A stretch of 64,000 nucleotides of DNA from Pseudomonadota bacterium. GTDB lineage: Bacteria; Pseudomonadota; Gammaproteobacteria; Burkholderiales; Burkholderiaceae_C. The stretch is taken from assembly GCA_021848345.1 (NCBI GenBank), contig JAJZUV010000013.1, positions 1 to 64,000 on the forward strand. The letters are read 5' to 3'. The translations under genes were made by a program, and so were the position numbers. The notes under the pieces are model-generated. The model was given only the letters and a program-made list of their open reading frames with translations. It was not told the DNA's origin and made no database searches. Numbering within the stretch: position 1 is the stretch's first letter; each line of letters begins with the position of its first letter. Positions 56,060 to 64,000 of this stretch are shown in pieces.

Positions 56060-56953
56060 ATGCGTCGCTACCTCTACGTCTCGCTCGCCGCCGCCTTCGT
56101 GGTCATCGCGCTCAAGCTGGGGGCATGGCACCTGACGGGTTCCGTGGGCTTCCTGTCGGACGCGCTGGAATCCCTGGTCAACGTGGTGGCCGCCGGCTTC
56201 GCGCTGCTGATGGTGGCCATTGCCGGGCGCCCGCCGGACACCGACCACCCCTACGGGCACACCAAGGCGGAGTACTTCTCCAGCGCGCTGGAGGGGCTGC
56301 TGATCGGCGTGGCCGCGCTGGCCATCGCCGCCGAGGCGGTGCGCCGCCTGCTGGCGCCGCAGCCGGTGCACATGGTGTCAGTGGGCGCCGTGCTGAACGT
56401 CGCGGCCACCCTGATCAACCTGGCGGTGGCACGCTGGATGCTGGGAGGAGCGCGCCGCCTGCGCTCCATCGTGCTCGAAGCCGACGCGCGCCACCTGCTG
56501 GCCGACGTCTGGACCAGCGCCGGCGTGGTGGTCGGGGTGCTGCTGGTACCGCTCACCGGCTGGCTGTGGCTGGACCCGGTGGTGGGCATCGTCGTCGCCG
56601 GGCACATCGTCGGCGAGGCCTGGCGACTGGTCGCGCGCTCGGTGGACGGCCTGATGGACCGCTCCCTGCCCGACAGCGACCTGGCCGAGGTCGAGCAGGT
56701 GCTGGGACGCTTCCGCAGCGAGGACCTGCGCTTCGACCACGTGCGCACCCGCCGGGCCGGCACGCGGCGTTTCGTCGGCATGCACATGCACATGCCGGCG
56801 CACTGGAGCCTGGGGCGCGCGGCCGCCTGCCGACTCCAGGTCGAGCGCGCGCTCACGCAGCACGTGGCCGGACTGGTGGTAACCATCGAAATGCTGCCAC
56901 AGGGCCAGGAGAGCCTGCAGGACGGCGGCCCGGACGGCGGCCCGACGGGTTGA
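56060..56953 (+). CDS. Cation diffusion facilitator family transporter
   Basis: 297 residues from ATG 56060; an ATG at 56015 would add 15 residues. Six transmembrane helices, with the CDF signatures VGFLSDALESLVNVVAAG in helix 2, HPYGHTKAEYFSSALEG, and DARHLLADVWTSAGVVVG in helix 5. The Asp/His residues of these form the metal site. A C-terminal cytoplasmic domain (about 205-285) contains the RTRRAGTRRFVGMHMHMP block. CDF proteins export Zn2+, Fe2+, Co2+ or Mn2+ by proton exchange; specificity is not evident. The Ser-Asp pair in helix 2 resembles iron/zinc-type members. Confidence 0.92.
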   Translation: MRRYLYVSLAAAFVVIALKLGAWHLTGSVGFLSDALESLVNVVAAGFALLMVAIAGRPPDTDHPYGHTKAEYFSSALEGLLIGVAALAIAAEAVRRLLAPQPVHMVSVGAVLNVAATLINLAVARWMLGGARRLRSIVLEADARHLLADVWTSAGVVVGVLLVPLTGWLWLDPVVGIVVAGHIVGEAWRLVARSVDGLMDRSLPDSDLAEVEQVLGRFRSEDLRFDHVRTRRAGTRRFVGMHMHMPAHWSLGRAAACRLQVERALTQHVAGLVVTIEMLPQGQESLQDGGPDGGPTG

Positions 56954-57061
56954 GTCCCCCCCGGGGCCGGGCATGCGCCCGGCTCGTCCGGCGGACTACC
57001 ATGGAGCCATGGCCGCGGCGCCGCTCGCCCGCGGCCGCCACCGTCCGGCCAGGAGATTCCC

Positions 57062-57694
57062 ATGCGTCTGCGCAGCGATTCGATCCAGGATCAGCATGTC
57101 ATCGCCTCCGACTTCGCGTTCTGCAAACCCGCCGCGGTGGGCCACGTCGCGTTGTCCGACAACCGCAACCCCCATCTGGCGTGGGACCAGGTGCCCGAGG
57201 GCACGCGCAGTTTCGTGCTGATCTGCCACGACCCGGACGTGCCCAGTTCGGCCGAGGACGTGAACCGGGAGGGCCGCACCGTGTCCGCTTCGCTGCCGCG
57301 CGTGGACTTTTTCCACTGGGTGCTGGTGGACCTGCCGCCCACGCTGCGCGAGATCGCCGCCGGCTCGATGAGTGCCGGCGTGACCCCGCGGGGCAAGGCG
57401 CCGCTTCCCGGGCCCGCGCCGCGCCATGGCATCAACGACTACACGGCCTGGTTCCGCGGGGATCAGGACATGCAGGGCAACTACTTCGGCTACGACGGCC
57501 CCTGCCCGCCGTGGAACGACGCGCTGCCCCACCGCTACGTGTTCACGCTGTACGCGCTCGACGTCGAGCGCTGCGCGGTGGACGGCGAATTCACGGGCCA
57601 GCAGGTACGCGATGCCATCGCCGGGCACATCCTGGCGCACGCCAGCATCACCGGCACCTACACCCTCAACCCCACGCTGGCCAGCCTGGCCTGA
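57062..57694 (+). CDS. YbhB/YbcL-type PEBP family protein
   Basis: 210 residues from ATG 57062, with AGGAG about 6 bases upstream. The PEBP core is visible: HLAWDQVPEGTRSFVLICHDPDVP, VDFFHWVLVDLPPTLREI, and the late GYDGPCPPWNDALPHRYVFTLYALD. The last corresponds to the ligand-pocket motif GPxPPxGxxHRYxFxxYAL. No signal peptide, so it is cytoplasmic. Bacterial members bind phospholipid-like or nucleotide ligands; their role is poorly defined. Compared with E. coli YbhB (about 160 residues) it is extended by about 50 residues, mainly in the loop around ASLPRVDFFHW and after it. Confidence 0.9.
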   Translation: MRLRSDSIQDQHVIASDFAFCKPAAVGHVALSDNRNPHLAWDQVPEGTRSFVLICHDPDVPSSAEDVNREGRTVSASLPRVDFFHWVLVDLPPTLREIAAGSMSAGVTPRGKAPLPGPAPRHGINDYTAWFRGDQDMQGNYFGYDGPCPPWNDALPHRYVFTLYALDVERCAVDGEFTGQQVRDAIAGHILAHASITGTYTLNPTLASLA

Positions 57695-57817
57695 GAGGGC
57701 GGACCCGCGCCCGCGCCTCCCCGGGCGGCGCGTTACACTGCGCGCCGCCCGCGCTCCACCTGCGCCCCACCCGCCCCGTCACCTCCGACCTCCGCGCGCG
57801 AAGCGCCCCTGCCGGCC

Positions 57818-58078
57818 ATGCCCCGTTCCAAGACCCCGCGCAAACCCATGAACCCCCATCTGCAGGGCCTGCTCGGGGTGCTGCTCGGCGTGCTGGTCGT
57901 CGCCGTGGTGCTGGGCCTGCTGCGCTGGCGCCGCGACGGCGTCGCGGTGGATCCGCAGGAGCTCATGCTGGCCAGCAGCAACACCTGCATCACGCAGGCG
58001 ATCCAGCAGGCCACCGCGGGCGGGCACAGCATCACCTACGGCAAGCTGGACCGCCTGGAGAAGCGCTGCGGGTCATGA
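57818..58078 (+). CDS. Small single-pass membrane protein of unknown function
   Basis: 86 residues from ATG 57818; ATG 57848 is an alternative that removes a basic tail. One hydrophobic helix (LGVLLGVLVVAVVLGLL, about residues 19-35) is followed by basic residues (RWRRD) and a soluble tail with two cysteines (about residues 57 and 84). The stop codon overlaps the ATG of ugpQ (ATGA), so it is translated with the glycerophosphodiesterase. No family recognised. The coding character and coupling support a real gene. Confidence 0.65.
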   Translation: MPRSKTPRKPMNPHLQGLLGVLLGVLVVAVVLGLLRWRRDGVAVDPQELMLASSNTCITQAIQQATAGGHSITYGKLDRLEKRCGS

Positions 58079-58833
58079 ACAGCGTCCCAGGCCCGCAGGC
58101 GATCCGCCCCGACGTCATCGCGCACCGCCTGGGCGCCGGTCTCGGCCCGGAGAATTCGCTGGCCGCCTGCCGCGCGTCGCTGGGCGCCGGGTTCCGCAGC
58201 TTCGAGTGCGACGTCAAGCTCAGCGCCGACGGCCAGGCCTTCCTGCTGCACGACGACGCGCTGCTGCGCACCCACGGCAGCATGCTGCGCGCCAGCGCCC
58301 AGTCGTGGCGGGCGCTGCGCGACCTGCCCGGCGAGGCCCTGCCCAGCCTGCGGGAGTTGCGCGACACCCTGCGCACATGCGCGCAACCGACCTGGGTGAA
58401 CCTGGAGATCAAGGTCGACGACGACGCGCCGGCGCCGCTGCAGCAAGCCTGGGGCCGGGCGATCGCCGGTCTCGTGGCGCAGCTGTGGGCCGACGCCGAG
58501 CCGCAGGTGCTGCTGTCGTCCTTTTCCATCCCTGCGCTGCAGGGTGCCATGGGCGTCGCGCCGCGGCTGCCGCGCGCCTGGCTGTGCGAGCGGCTGCCGC
58601 GATGCTGGCGCGGCGTGGCGCAGGCGCTGGCCCTGCGCGCGCTGCACCTGGACGCGCGCAACGTCGACGCCGGGCAGGTCGCGCAACTGGGCGCGTCCGG
58701 GCTGCAGTGGCGCGTCTATACCGTCGACGATCCCGCGCAGCTGCGGCGCTGGCTGGATCTGGGCGCCAGCGGCGTGTTCACCGACCGCGTGCCCGACGCG
58801 GCGCACCCGGCATCCCCCCTTCCCGCCGCCTGA
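58075..58833 (+). CDS. ugpQ: Glycerophosphodiester phosphodiesterase
   Basis: 252 residues from ATG 58075. GDPD signatures: AHRLGAGLGPENSLAA (His-Arg...Glu-Asn, about residues 16-31), FECDVKLSADGQAFLLHDD (metal Glu/Asp and catalytic His), NLEIKVDD, and the closing WRVYTVDD. It hydrolyses glycerophosphodiesters to glycerol-3-phosphate and an alcohol in the cytoplasm (no signal peptide). It overlaps the small membrane protein gene by 4 bases and is followed by mtnN after 17 bases. Confidence 0.93.
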   Translation: MNSVPGPQAIRPDVIAHRLGAGLGPENSLAACRASLGAGFRSFECDVKLSADGQAFLLHDDALLRTHGSMLRASAQSWRALRDLPGEALPSLRELRDTLRTCAQPTWVNLEIKVDDDAPAPLQQAWGRAIAGLVAQLWADAEPQVLLSSFSIPALQGAMGVAPRLPRAWLCERLPRCWRGVAQALALRALHLDARNVDAGQVAQLGASGLQWRVYTVDDPAQLRRWLDLGASGVFTDRVPDAAHPASPLPAA

Positions 58834-58850
58834 CCATCCCCCGACCCGTC

Positions 58851-59624
58851 ATGCCCGATCGACGCAATCCCCGCATCGGCGTGCTCAGCGCGCTGCAGGC
58901 CGAGCAGCAACTGCTGCTGCAGCACCTGCTGGCCGTGCGCCCGTTGCAGCTGCGCGGCCAGCGCGCCTTCCACCGGGGAAGGCTGTGGGGCTTCGACGCC
59001 GTGCTGGTGCTGTCGGGCGTGGGCAAGGTGGCGGCGGCCACCAGCGCCACCAGCCTGATCGCCGAGTTCGGCTGCGAAGCCCTCGTGTTCACCGGCACGG
59101 CCGGCGGCCTGGCCGAGGGCGTGGGCATCGGCGACGTGGTGGTGGCCGAGCAGTGCCTGCAGCACGACCTGGACGCTTCGCCGCTGTTCCCCCGCTTCGA
59201 GGTTCCGCTGACCGGGCGCAGCCGCTTCGCCGGCGACCCCGCCTGGACCGAGCGCCTGGCCGCGGGCGCGCAGCGCGCGCTGCAGGGCATGCTGGAGGAC
59301 GACGCCAGCGCGATTCGCCTGCAGGGCCTGGGCATCACGGCGCCGCGCCTGCATCGCGGCCTGCTGCTCAGCGGCGACCGCTTCATCAGCGGCCCCTCGC
59401 AGGCCGCCGAGCTGCGCGAGCTGCTGCCCGACGCGCTGGCCGTGGACATGGAGACCGCGGCGGTCGCGCAGGTCTGCGCGGACTACCGAGTGCCCTTCGC
59501 GGCCGTGCGCTGCATCTCCGACCGCGCGGACGCCACCGCGCACATCGATTTCGACCGTTTCACCACGCTGATCGCTCGCCACTACGGGGCCGCGGTGCTG
59601 CGCCTGGCGCTGCGCGGTTACTGA
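58851..59624 (+). CDS. mtnN: 5'-methylthioadenosine/S-adenosylhomocysteine nucleosidase
   Basis: 257 residues from ATG 58851. Family features include IGVLSALQAEQQLL at the N-terminus, VLVLSGVGKVAAATSATSLI, FTGTAGGLAEGVGIGDVVVAEQ, GDRFI, and the substrate-binding AVDMETAAVAQVC with its Glu. The catalytic Asp lies in CISDRADATAHIDF. It cleaves MTA and SAH, recycling by-products of SAM use. It is about 25 residues longer than E. coli MtnN. Its stop overlaps the convergent methyltransferase gene by 7 bases. Confidence 0.92.
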   Translation: MPDRRNPRIGVLSALQAEQQLLLQHLLAVRPLQLRGQRAFHRGRLWGFDAVLVLSGVGKVAAATSATSLIAEFGCEALVFTGTAGGLAEGVGIGDVVVAEQCLQHDLDASPLFPRFEVPLTGRSRFAGDPAWTERLAAGAQRALQGMLEDDASAIRLQGLGITAPRLHRGLLLSGDRFISGPSQAAELRELLPDALAVDMETAAVAQVCADYRVPFAAVRCISDRADATAHIDFDRFTTLIARHYGAAVLRLALRGY

Positions 59625-60844
59625 GCAAGCCCCGGGCCGGGCTGCGCCTCCCGAGGGTCCGCGCCGGGCTTGCGCTGGGGCCTCCCGGCGACCAGCGCGA
59701 AGGTGAACAGCCGGCATTCGATCGGGCCGTTGTACAGCACATGGCGCCGCGAGGCCTTCAGCCCCAGCGAACGCTCGGCACGCAGGTCGGCCAGCAGCAG
59801 CGCCGCGTTCCAGCCGACGAAGCGCTGCTTGAGCCGGTCGCCCAGCCGGGGCAGCAACTGCTCGGCCTGGGCTCCCTTGGCCTCGATACGCTCGGCATAG
59901 GGCGGGTTGCTCAGCACCCAGCCGGACTGCCCGGGCGCCAGTTCCAGCGGCGCGGCGCCCTCCAGCGCGTCGGCCTGGCGCAACTCGAGCGCTCCCTCCA
60001 CGCCGGCGCGGCGCGCGTTGTCCCGGGTCAACGCCACCATGCGGGGGTCGATGTCGGCGGCCACGATGGGCGCCGCGGGCTCGCGTCGCGCGGCCTGGGC
60101 GCGCGCGCGCAAATCGCGCCAGACGGCGGCATCGAAGCCGCGCAGGCGTTCGAAGCCGAAGCCGCGCTGCAGCCCGGGCGCGATGCCGCAGGCACGCTGG
60201 GCCGCCTCGATGACCAGGGTCCCGGCCCCGCAGAAGGGGTCGTACAGGGCCGCCCGCGGGGTCCATCCGGCCAGGCGCAGCAGCCCGGCGGCGAGGTTCT
60301 CCTTCAACGGCGCCTCGCCGTGCGCGCTGCGCCAGCCGCGCTTGAACAGCGCCTCGCCCGAGGTGTCCAGATACAGCGTGGCGCTGCCGGCGTCGAGGTG
60401 CAGGTGCACGCGCGCCTGCGGTTCGTCGCGCGCCACGCTGGGGCGGCGCCCGTCGCGCAAACGGAAGTGATCGCACACTCCGTCCTTCGCCCGCAGCAGC
60501 GCGAAATGCAGACTTTGCAGCGGGCTGCGCTCGGCGGTCACGTCCACGCGCAGCGTGCTGTCGGCATCGAACCACTGCTCCCAGGGCTGGCGCAGCGCCA
60601 GGCGATAGATGTCGTCGGCGTGCGCCACCGGGCCCTGCGCGACCCGCAGCAGCACCCGCGAGGCGATGCGCGTGTGAAGATTCAGCAACATCACGTCGCG
60701 CAGGCTCGCGCGCAGGCTCAGCCCGGCCGCGTGCTCGGCCTGCACCTGGGCGCCGCAGCCGTCGATCTCGGCGATTTCCTCGCGCAGCGCCTGCTCGAGC
60801 CCTCGCGGACAGGGCAGATACAGGCTGTACTGGTCGTCGGACAT
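59618..60844 (-). CDS. rlmL: THUMP-domain 23S rRNA (guanine-N2) methyltransferase, RlmL-type
   Basis: 408 residues from ATG 60844 (MSDDQYSLYLPCPRGLEQAL). The N-terminal ferredoxin-like/THUMP part (about 1-160) is followed by the RFM methyltransferase domain. Motif I is YDPFCGAGTLVIEAAQRA (about 205-222) and the catalytic motif IV is SNPPYAERI (about 305). E. coli RlmL fuses this to a second methyltransferase (RlmK); here only the RlmL half is present, the common form in Betaproteobacteria. It methylates N2 of G2445 in 23S rRNA in E. coli; the same site is inferred here. Confidence 0.9.
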   Translation of the reverse strand: MSDDQYSLYLPCPRGLEQALREEIAEIDGCGAQVQAEHAAGLSLRASLRDVMLLNLHTRIASRVLLRVAQGPVAHADDIYRLALRQPWEQWFDADSTLRVDVTAERSPLQSLHFALLRAKDGVCDHFRLRDGRRPSVARDEPQARVHLHLDAGSATLYLDTSGEALFKRGWRSAHGEAPLKENLAAGLLRLAGWTPRAALYDPFCGAGTLVIEAAQRACGIAPGLQRGFGFERLRGFDAAVWRDLRARAQAARREPAAPIVAADIDPRMVALTRDNARRAGVEGALELRQADALEGAAPLELAPGQSGWVLSNPPYAERIEAKGAQAEQLLPRLGDRLKQRFVGWNAALLLADLRAERSLGLKASRRHVLYNGPIECRLFTFALVAGRPQRKPGADPREAQPGPGLAQ

Positions 60845-60993
60845 GATGCTGGGCGCGCCGAGCGCGCGGTTCGGGAACGGGGGCCGACATCGTAGCCAAT
60901 ACGCGGGCGCCGGCGGCTCCAAGGTACACGGCGCGACGACACTCTGCTAGATTGGGTCGCCTGCCGCGCCGACGGCGCCCCCTGCCTCCGACC

Positions 60994-61926
60994 ATGCTCC
61001 TGTTCGCCACGCAGCGCCGCGCGCGCACCCACGCCCCCCTCTCCGGCCTGTGTCGAGCCGTCGCAGCGGTGCTGAGCTGCGCGGCGCTCGGGGCCGCCGC
61101 CCACGCGGCACCGGCGGCCGCGGGCGCCACGCAGCTGCTGCGGGTGCAGAACGGACTGGTGCAGGAAAACGAGGTCGCGGCGGCCAACGGCGCGCAGGCG
61201 CTGGCCGACGCCATCACCAAGGCCACCGGCAAGCGCACCTTGTGGATGGCCCACGACGCCATCGGCGCCACGCTGGCCGCGCAACCCGCCGAATACGCCT
61301 TCGTCAAGCCGCCCAGCGCCAGCGCCAAGCTGCTGGCCAAGGGCTGGCACCTGGTCGCGGTGGCGCAGGCGCCGCACGGTTTCGGGGTCGACTTCATCGC
61401 CCAGCCCTGCCCCGGGCACGCGGCCGGGGTGCTGCTCGGAGGCCCCACGCTGAGCACCCTGGGGGTGGCCACCGACGCCCCGGCGAAATGCGTGTCCCTG
61501 CGCGACGTCTGGACCGAGCCCGGCGCGGTGCTGCTGGCCCCGGCCAAGGGCAGCCTGGTGGACAAGGTGGCGGCCAAGCTGTGGCTGCAACATGCCAGCA
61601 AGCTGCCGCCCACCGTGCACGTGCAGTACCAGAACGCGGTCACCGACTTCATGCGGGTCACGCATGCCGCGGTGATCGGGGTGGTCACGCCGCTGGTGTC
61701 GGCGCAGTGGCGCGCCGCCGGGGGCGTCGTGCTGGCGCACCAGGAGATGCCCTTCTGGACCGTGCTCGCGGCCCCCTCGGTGGGCGCCGACCAGGTGGGC
61801 AAGGTGCGCGCCGCGCTGCTCTCGCCCGACGCGCGGCCGATGGACCGCGCGCTGCACGTGAGCGGCTGGGTGGCCGGCGACCCGCAGGTCTACGCCGACT
61901 TCATGCACTGGCTGGCGGCGCGCTGA
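60994..61926 (+). CDS. Periplasmic PhnD-like substrate-binding protein
   Basis: 310 residues from ATG 60994. Signal peptide to about residue 36 (ALGAAAHAAPAAAG). The remaining type II periplasmic-binding fold resembles PhnD/SsuA/transferrin-like proteins: NGAQALADAITKATGKRTLW at the first lobe and VQYQNAVTDFMRVTHAAVIGVVTP at the hinge. The usual phosphonate-pocket residues are not obvious. No ATPase or permease is adjacent. It could serve a distant transporter, or the binding-protein-less importer near 54 kb, but this is speculative. It is convergent with gshB across 29 bases. Confidence 0.68.
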   Translation: MLLFATQRRARTHAPLSGLCRAVAAVLSCAALGAAAHAAPAAAGATQLLRVQNGLVQENEVAAANGAQALADAITKATGKRTLWMAHDAIGATLAAQPAEYAFVKPPSASAKLLAKGWHLVAVAQAPHGFGVDFIAQPCPGHAAGVLLGGPTLSTLGVATDAPAKCVSLRDVWTEPGAVLLAPAKGSLVDKVAAKLWLQHASKLPPTVHVQYQNAVTDFMRVTHAAVIGVVTPLVSAQWRAAGGVVLAHQEMPFWTVLAAPSVGADQVGKVRAALLSPDARPMDRALHVSGWVAGDPQVYADFMHWLAAR

Positions 61927-61938
61927 CCCGCTTCAGGC

Positions 61939-61955
61939 CGCGCCGCGCGGGCGCG
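61939..61955. terminator. Short GC hairpin between convergent genes
   Basis: CGCGCC (61939-61944) pairs with GGCGCG (61950-61955) around a GCGCG loop, filling most of the 29-base gap between the stops of the PhnD-like gene and gshB. No T-tract and a short stem, so termination is uncertain. Confidence 0.35.
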
Positions 61956-62936
61956 TCAGGCCGCGCGCGCGACCGCCGCTTCCAGGGCGTCGATGAAACG
62001 CCCCGCCACGTCGAAGCCGGTCTGGTCGGTGATCTCGACGAAGCAGGTCGGGCTGGTGACGTTGATCTCGGTCAGGCGCGTGCCGATGATGTCCAGCCCC
62101 ACCAGCAGCAGCCCGCGTGCCGCCAGCGCCGGGCCCAGGGCCCGTGCGATCGCCAGGTCGCCTTCCTGCAGCGCCTGCGCCCGCCCCAGCCCGCCGGCGG
62201 CCAGGTTGCCCCGCGTCTCGCCGCCCTGCGGGATGCGCGCGAGCGCGTAGGGCACCGGCTCGCCGTCGATCAGCAGCACGCGCTTGTCGCCCTGCGCGAT
62301 CTCGGGCAGGTAGCCCTGCGCCATGATGGTGCGCCGGCCGTTGTCGGTCAGGGTCTCCAGCACCACCCCGAGGTTGGCGTCGGGCCCGCCGTCGGCGCCG
62401 TTGCGCAGGCGGAACACGCCGGTGCCGCCCATGCCGTCCAGCGGCTTGACGATGACGTCGCCGTGCTCGCGCGCGAAGGCACGCAGCGCCGCCGGATCGC
62501 GGCTGACCAGGGTATCGGGAATGTGCTCCGGCCACTCGAGGATGGCCAGCTTCTCCGGATGGTCGCGCAACGCGCGGGGGCGATTGAACACCCGGGCCCC
62601 CTCGCGCTCGGCCTGCTCCAGCAGGTGCGTGGCGTAGAAGAACTCGCTGTCGAAGGGCGGGTCCTTGCGCATGAGCACCGCGTCGAACTCGCGCAGCGCC
62701 AGGCCCACCACCTCGATGTCGGTGAACCAGGGACGCGCGGCGTCGAGCGGCTGGATGTGCCGGCAAGGCGCCTGCACCGCCTGCGCGCCGCGCGCGTCGC
62801 GCATCCAGCGCAGTTGTCGCGGCTCGCAGGCCCAGATCGCGTGGCCGCGCCGCGCCGCCTCGCGCATCATGGCCACGGTCGAGTCCTTCTTCGGGTTGAA
62901 GGCTTCCAGCGGATCGGCGACGAACAGCAGTTTCAT
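61956..62936 (-). CDS. gshB: Glutathione synthetase
   Basis: 326 residues from ATG 62936 (MKLLFVADPLEAFNPKKDSTVAMMREA), the typical family N-terminus. A GTG at 62972 overlapping the gshA stop is a weaker alternative with no ribosome-binding site. ATP-grasp features: VIVKPLDGMGGTGVFRL near residue 155, and GLDIIGTRLTEINVTSPTCFVEI near the C-terminus. It joins glycine to gamma-glutamylcysteine. It follows gshA by 32 bases, so the whole glutathione pathway is one unit. Confidence 0.96.
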   Translation of the reverse strand: MKLLFVADPLEAFNPKKDSTVAMMREAARRGHAIWACEPRQLRWMRDARGAQAVQAPCRHIQPLDAARPWFTDIEVVGLALREFDAVLMRKDPPFDSEFFYATHLLEQAEREGARVFNRPRALRDHPEKLAILEWPEHIPDTLVSRDPAALRAFAREHGDVIVKPLDGMGGTGVFRLRNGADGGPDANLGVVLETLTDNGRRTIMAQGYLPEIAQGDKRVLLIDGEPVPYALARIPQGGETRGNLAAGGLGRAQALQEGDLAIARALGPALAARGLLLVGLDIIGTRLTEINVTSPTCFVEITDQTGFDVAGRFIDALEAAVARAA

Positions 62937-62968
62937 GGCGGCTGGGCCCCCGCGCGCGGGGGCGGAGT

Positions 62969-64000
62969 TCACTCGGTTTCGGCTTCGGGGTCGGTGCGCT
63001 CGAGCTCGTAGCTCGCGGCCACCAGCGCCAGGCGCGCGATGACCCCGTACATGTGGAAGCGGTTGGGGCCGCTGGTGCCGGGCTTGGCGTCAGGATTGGT
63101 GACGTTGAACTGCTCGTCGAAGGCCAGCGGCACGAAGTGCATGCCCGGCGAGTTCAGGTTCTCGCTCGGACCGCGGTCGGCGTGCACGCGGTAGAAGCCG
63201 CCCACGACGTAGCGGTCCATCATGTACACCACCGGCTCGCACACCGCTTCCTGCAGGCGCTCGATGCTCGGAATGCCTTCCTGGATGATCACGTCGCGCA
63301 CCTGCATGCCTTCCTTGACCACGCTCATCTTGTTGCGGGTCTTGCGGTTGAGGTCGCGCACCTCGCTGGCGTCGTGCACCATCATCACGCCCATGCCGTA
63401 GGTGCCGGCGTCGGCCTTCACGGCCACGAAGGGCTTCTCGTGGATGCCGTATTCCTTGTACTTGCGGCGCACCTTGGCCAGCACGCCGTCGACCGCCTCG
63501 GCCAGCTCGTCCTCGCCCTGGCGCTCCTGGAAATCGATGCCTCCGCATTGCGCGAAATACGGATTGAGCATCCAGGGGTCCACGCCGATGAGCTTGGCGA
63601 AGCGCTTGACCACCGCGTCGTAGCTGCGGAAATGGGTGCTCTTGCGCCGCGTGGTCCAGCCGGCGTGCAGCGGCGGCAGCAGATACTGCTCGAACAGGTT
63701 CTGCAGGTCGGCCGGAACGCCCGAGGACAGGTCGTTGTTGAGCAGGATGGTGCAGGGATCGAAGTCCTTCGTGCCCAGGCGTCGCTTGTCGCGCACCAGC
63801 GGCTCCAGCAGCAGGCTGGCGCCGGTGGGAAGGGTCACGGTCTTCGGCTCGGTGATGGTCTCGTCGACCGTGCCCACGTGCACGTTCAGCCCCGCCTGGT
63901 GGAAGATCTGGGTCAGGCGCGCCAGGTTTTCCAGGTAGAAGGTGTTGCGCGTGTGCTTCTCGGGGATCAGCAGCAGGCCCTTGGCCTCGGGGCAGATCTT
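62969..64000 (-). CDS. gshA: Glutamate-cysteine ligase (betaproteobacterial GshA type), truncated by the window edge
   Basis: The frame stays open to the last base of the window; 343 codons before the stop are visible and the start lies beyond 64000. A GTG at 63883 is internal, since the upstream codons (IPEKHTRNTFYLENLARL) match the family. Recognisable blocks are CTILLNNDLSSGVP, WMLNPYFAQCGGIDFQERQGE, FVAVKADAGTYGMGVM and GPNRFHMYGVIARLALVAASYELE, typical of the TIGR02049 form found in Betaproteobacteria and some others. It makes gamma-glutamylcysteine, the first step of glutathione synthesis, and is followed by gshB. Confidence 0.94.
   Translation of the reverse strand, partial: KICPEAKGLLLIPEKHTRNTFYLENLARLTQIFHQAGLNVHVGTVDETITEPKTVTLPTGASLLLEPLVRDKRRLGTKDFDPCTILLNNDLSSGVPADLQNLFEQYLLPPLHAGWTTRRKSTHFRSYDAVVKRFAKLIGVDPWMLNPYFAQCGGIDFQERQGEDELAEAVDGVLAKVRRKYKEYGIHEKPFVAVKADAGTYGMGVMMVHDASEVRDLNRKTRNKMSVVKEGMQVRDVIIQEGIPSIERLQEAVCEPVVYMMDRYVVGGFYRVHADRGPSENLNSPGMHFVPLAFDEQFNVTNPDAKPGTSGPNRFHMYGVIARLALVAASYELERTDPEAETE

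Overview
The window is a very G+C-rich bacterial chromosome segment with dense gene packing, many 4-base ATGA or GTGA start/stop overlaps, and no tRNA, rRNA, insertion sequence, integrase or CRISPR array that I could find. Gene content and order point to Betaproteobacteria, order Burkholderiales: metXW, leuS-lptE-holA, glnE next to a giant YhdP gene and a Nit-type amidase, the betaproteobacterial type of gshA with gshB, and a ten-gene Calvin-cycle cluster headed by a divergent cbbR. I infer a facultative autotroph (chemolithotroph or phototroph) of the Rubrivivax/Leptothrix/Thiomonas kind. The genus is a guess.

Layout. 1-7.0 kb is the end of a surface-polysaccharide locus: two asparagine-synthase-like amidotransferases (the first cut by the window edge), an O-antigen ligase/polymerase-like membrane protein, and a convergent secreted parallel beta-helix lipoprotein. 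7.3-17.8 kb, all minus strand, holds an EamA exporter, an SplB-like radical SAM protein behind a perfect LexA (SOS) box, a KefB-type K+/H+ antiporter, an MFS permease, a TlpA thioredoxin, a class A penicillin-binding protein, and three small secreted proteins. 18.1-21.0 kb (plus) carries a Tat-exported beta-propeller protein, a sterol-desaturase-family hydroxylase and folE. 21.0-22.7 kb (minus) is the methionine pair metX-metW. 22.8-28.6 kb (plus) is a LOG-family protein, a lone exbD, leuS, lptE and holA.

28.6-38.7 kb (minus) is the Calvin-Benson-Bassham operon in the order cbbF-cbbP-cbbT-cbbZ-cbbG-cbbK-cbbA-cbbY, followed by a glycosyltransferase with a TTG start. CbbF, P, T, G, K and A supply the reductive and regenerative steps, CbbZ removes phosphoglycolate and CbbY removes the RuBisCO inhibitor xylulose-1,5-bisphosphate. 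RuBisCO itself, its activase and cbbE are not in the window. The divergent cbbR at 39.0 kb faces cbbF across a 333-bp control region containing a long inverted repeat, a possible 45-residue small ORF and helically phased repeats. rsmE (overlapping cbbR tail to tail), transaldolase and glnE follow on the minus strand.

44.7-49.7 kb (plus) is yhdP and a Nit-type amidohydrolase. 49.7-55.7 kb has an OmpA-like lipoprotein, a diiron ferritin-like protein, and a three-gene unit of a fused two-domain ABC permease, its ATPase and an MGDG-synthase-like glycosyltransferase. 56.1-59.6 kb (plus) has a cation diffusion facilitator, a YbhB-type PEBP, a small membrane protein, ugpQ and mtnN. The end contains an RlmL-type rRNA methyltransferase, a PhnD-like periplasmic binding protein and the gshA-gshB pair, with gshA running off the right edge.

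Most of the window is ordinary core genome. The parts I judge most worth following are the cbbR-cbbF control region, the SOS-controlled radical SAM gene, the amidotransferase/beta-helix surface locus, the ABC/glycolipid unit, and several unusual convergent gene ends.
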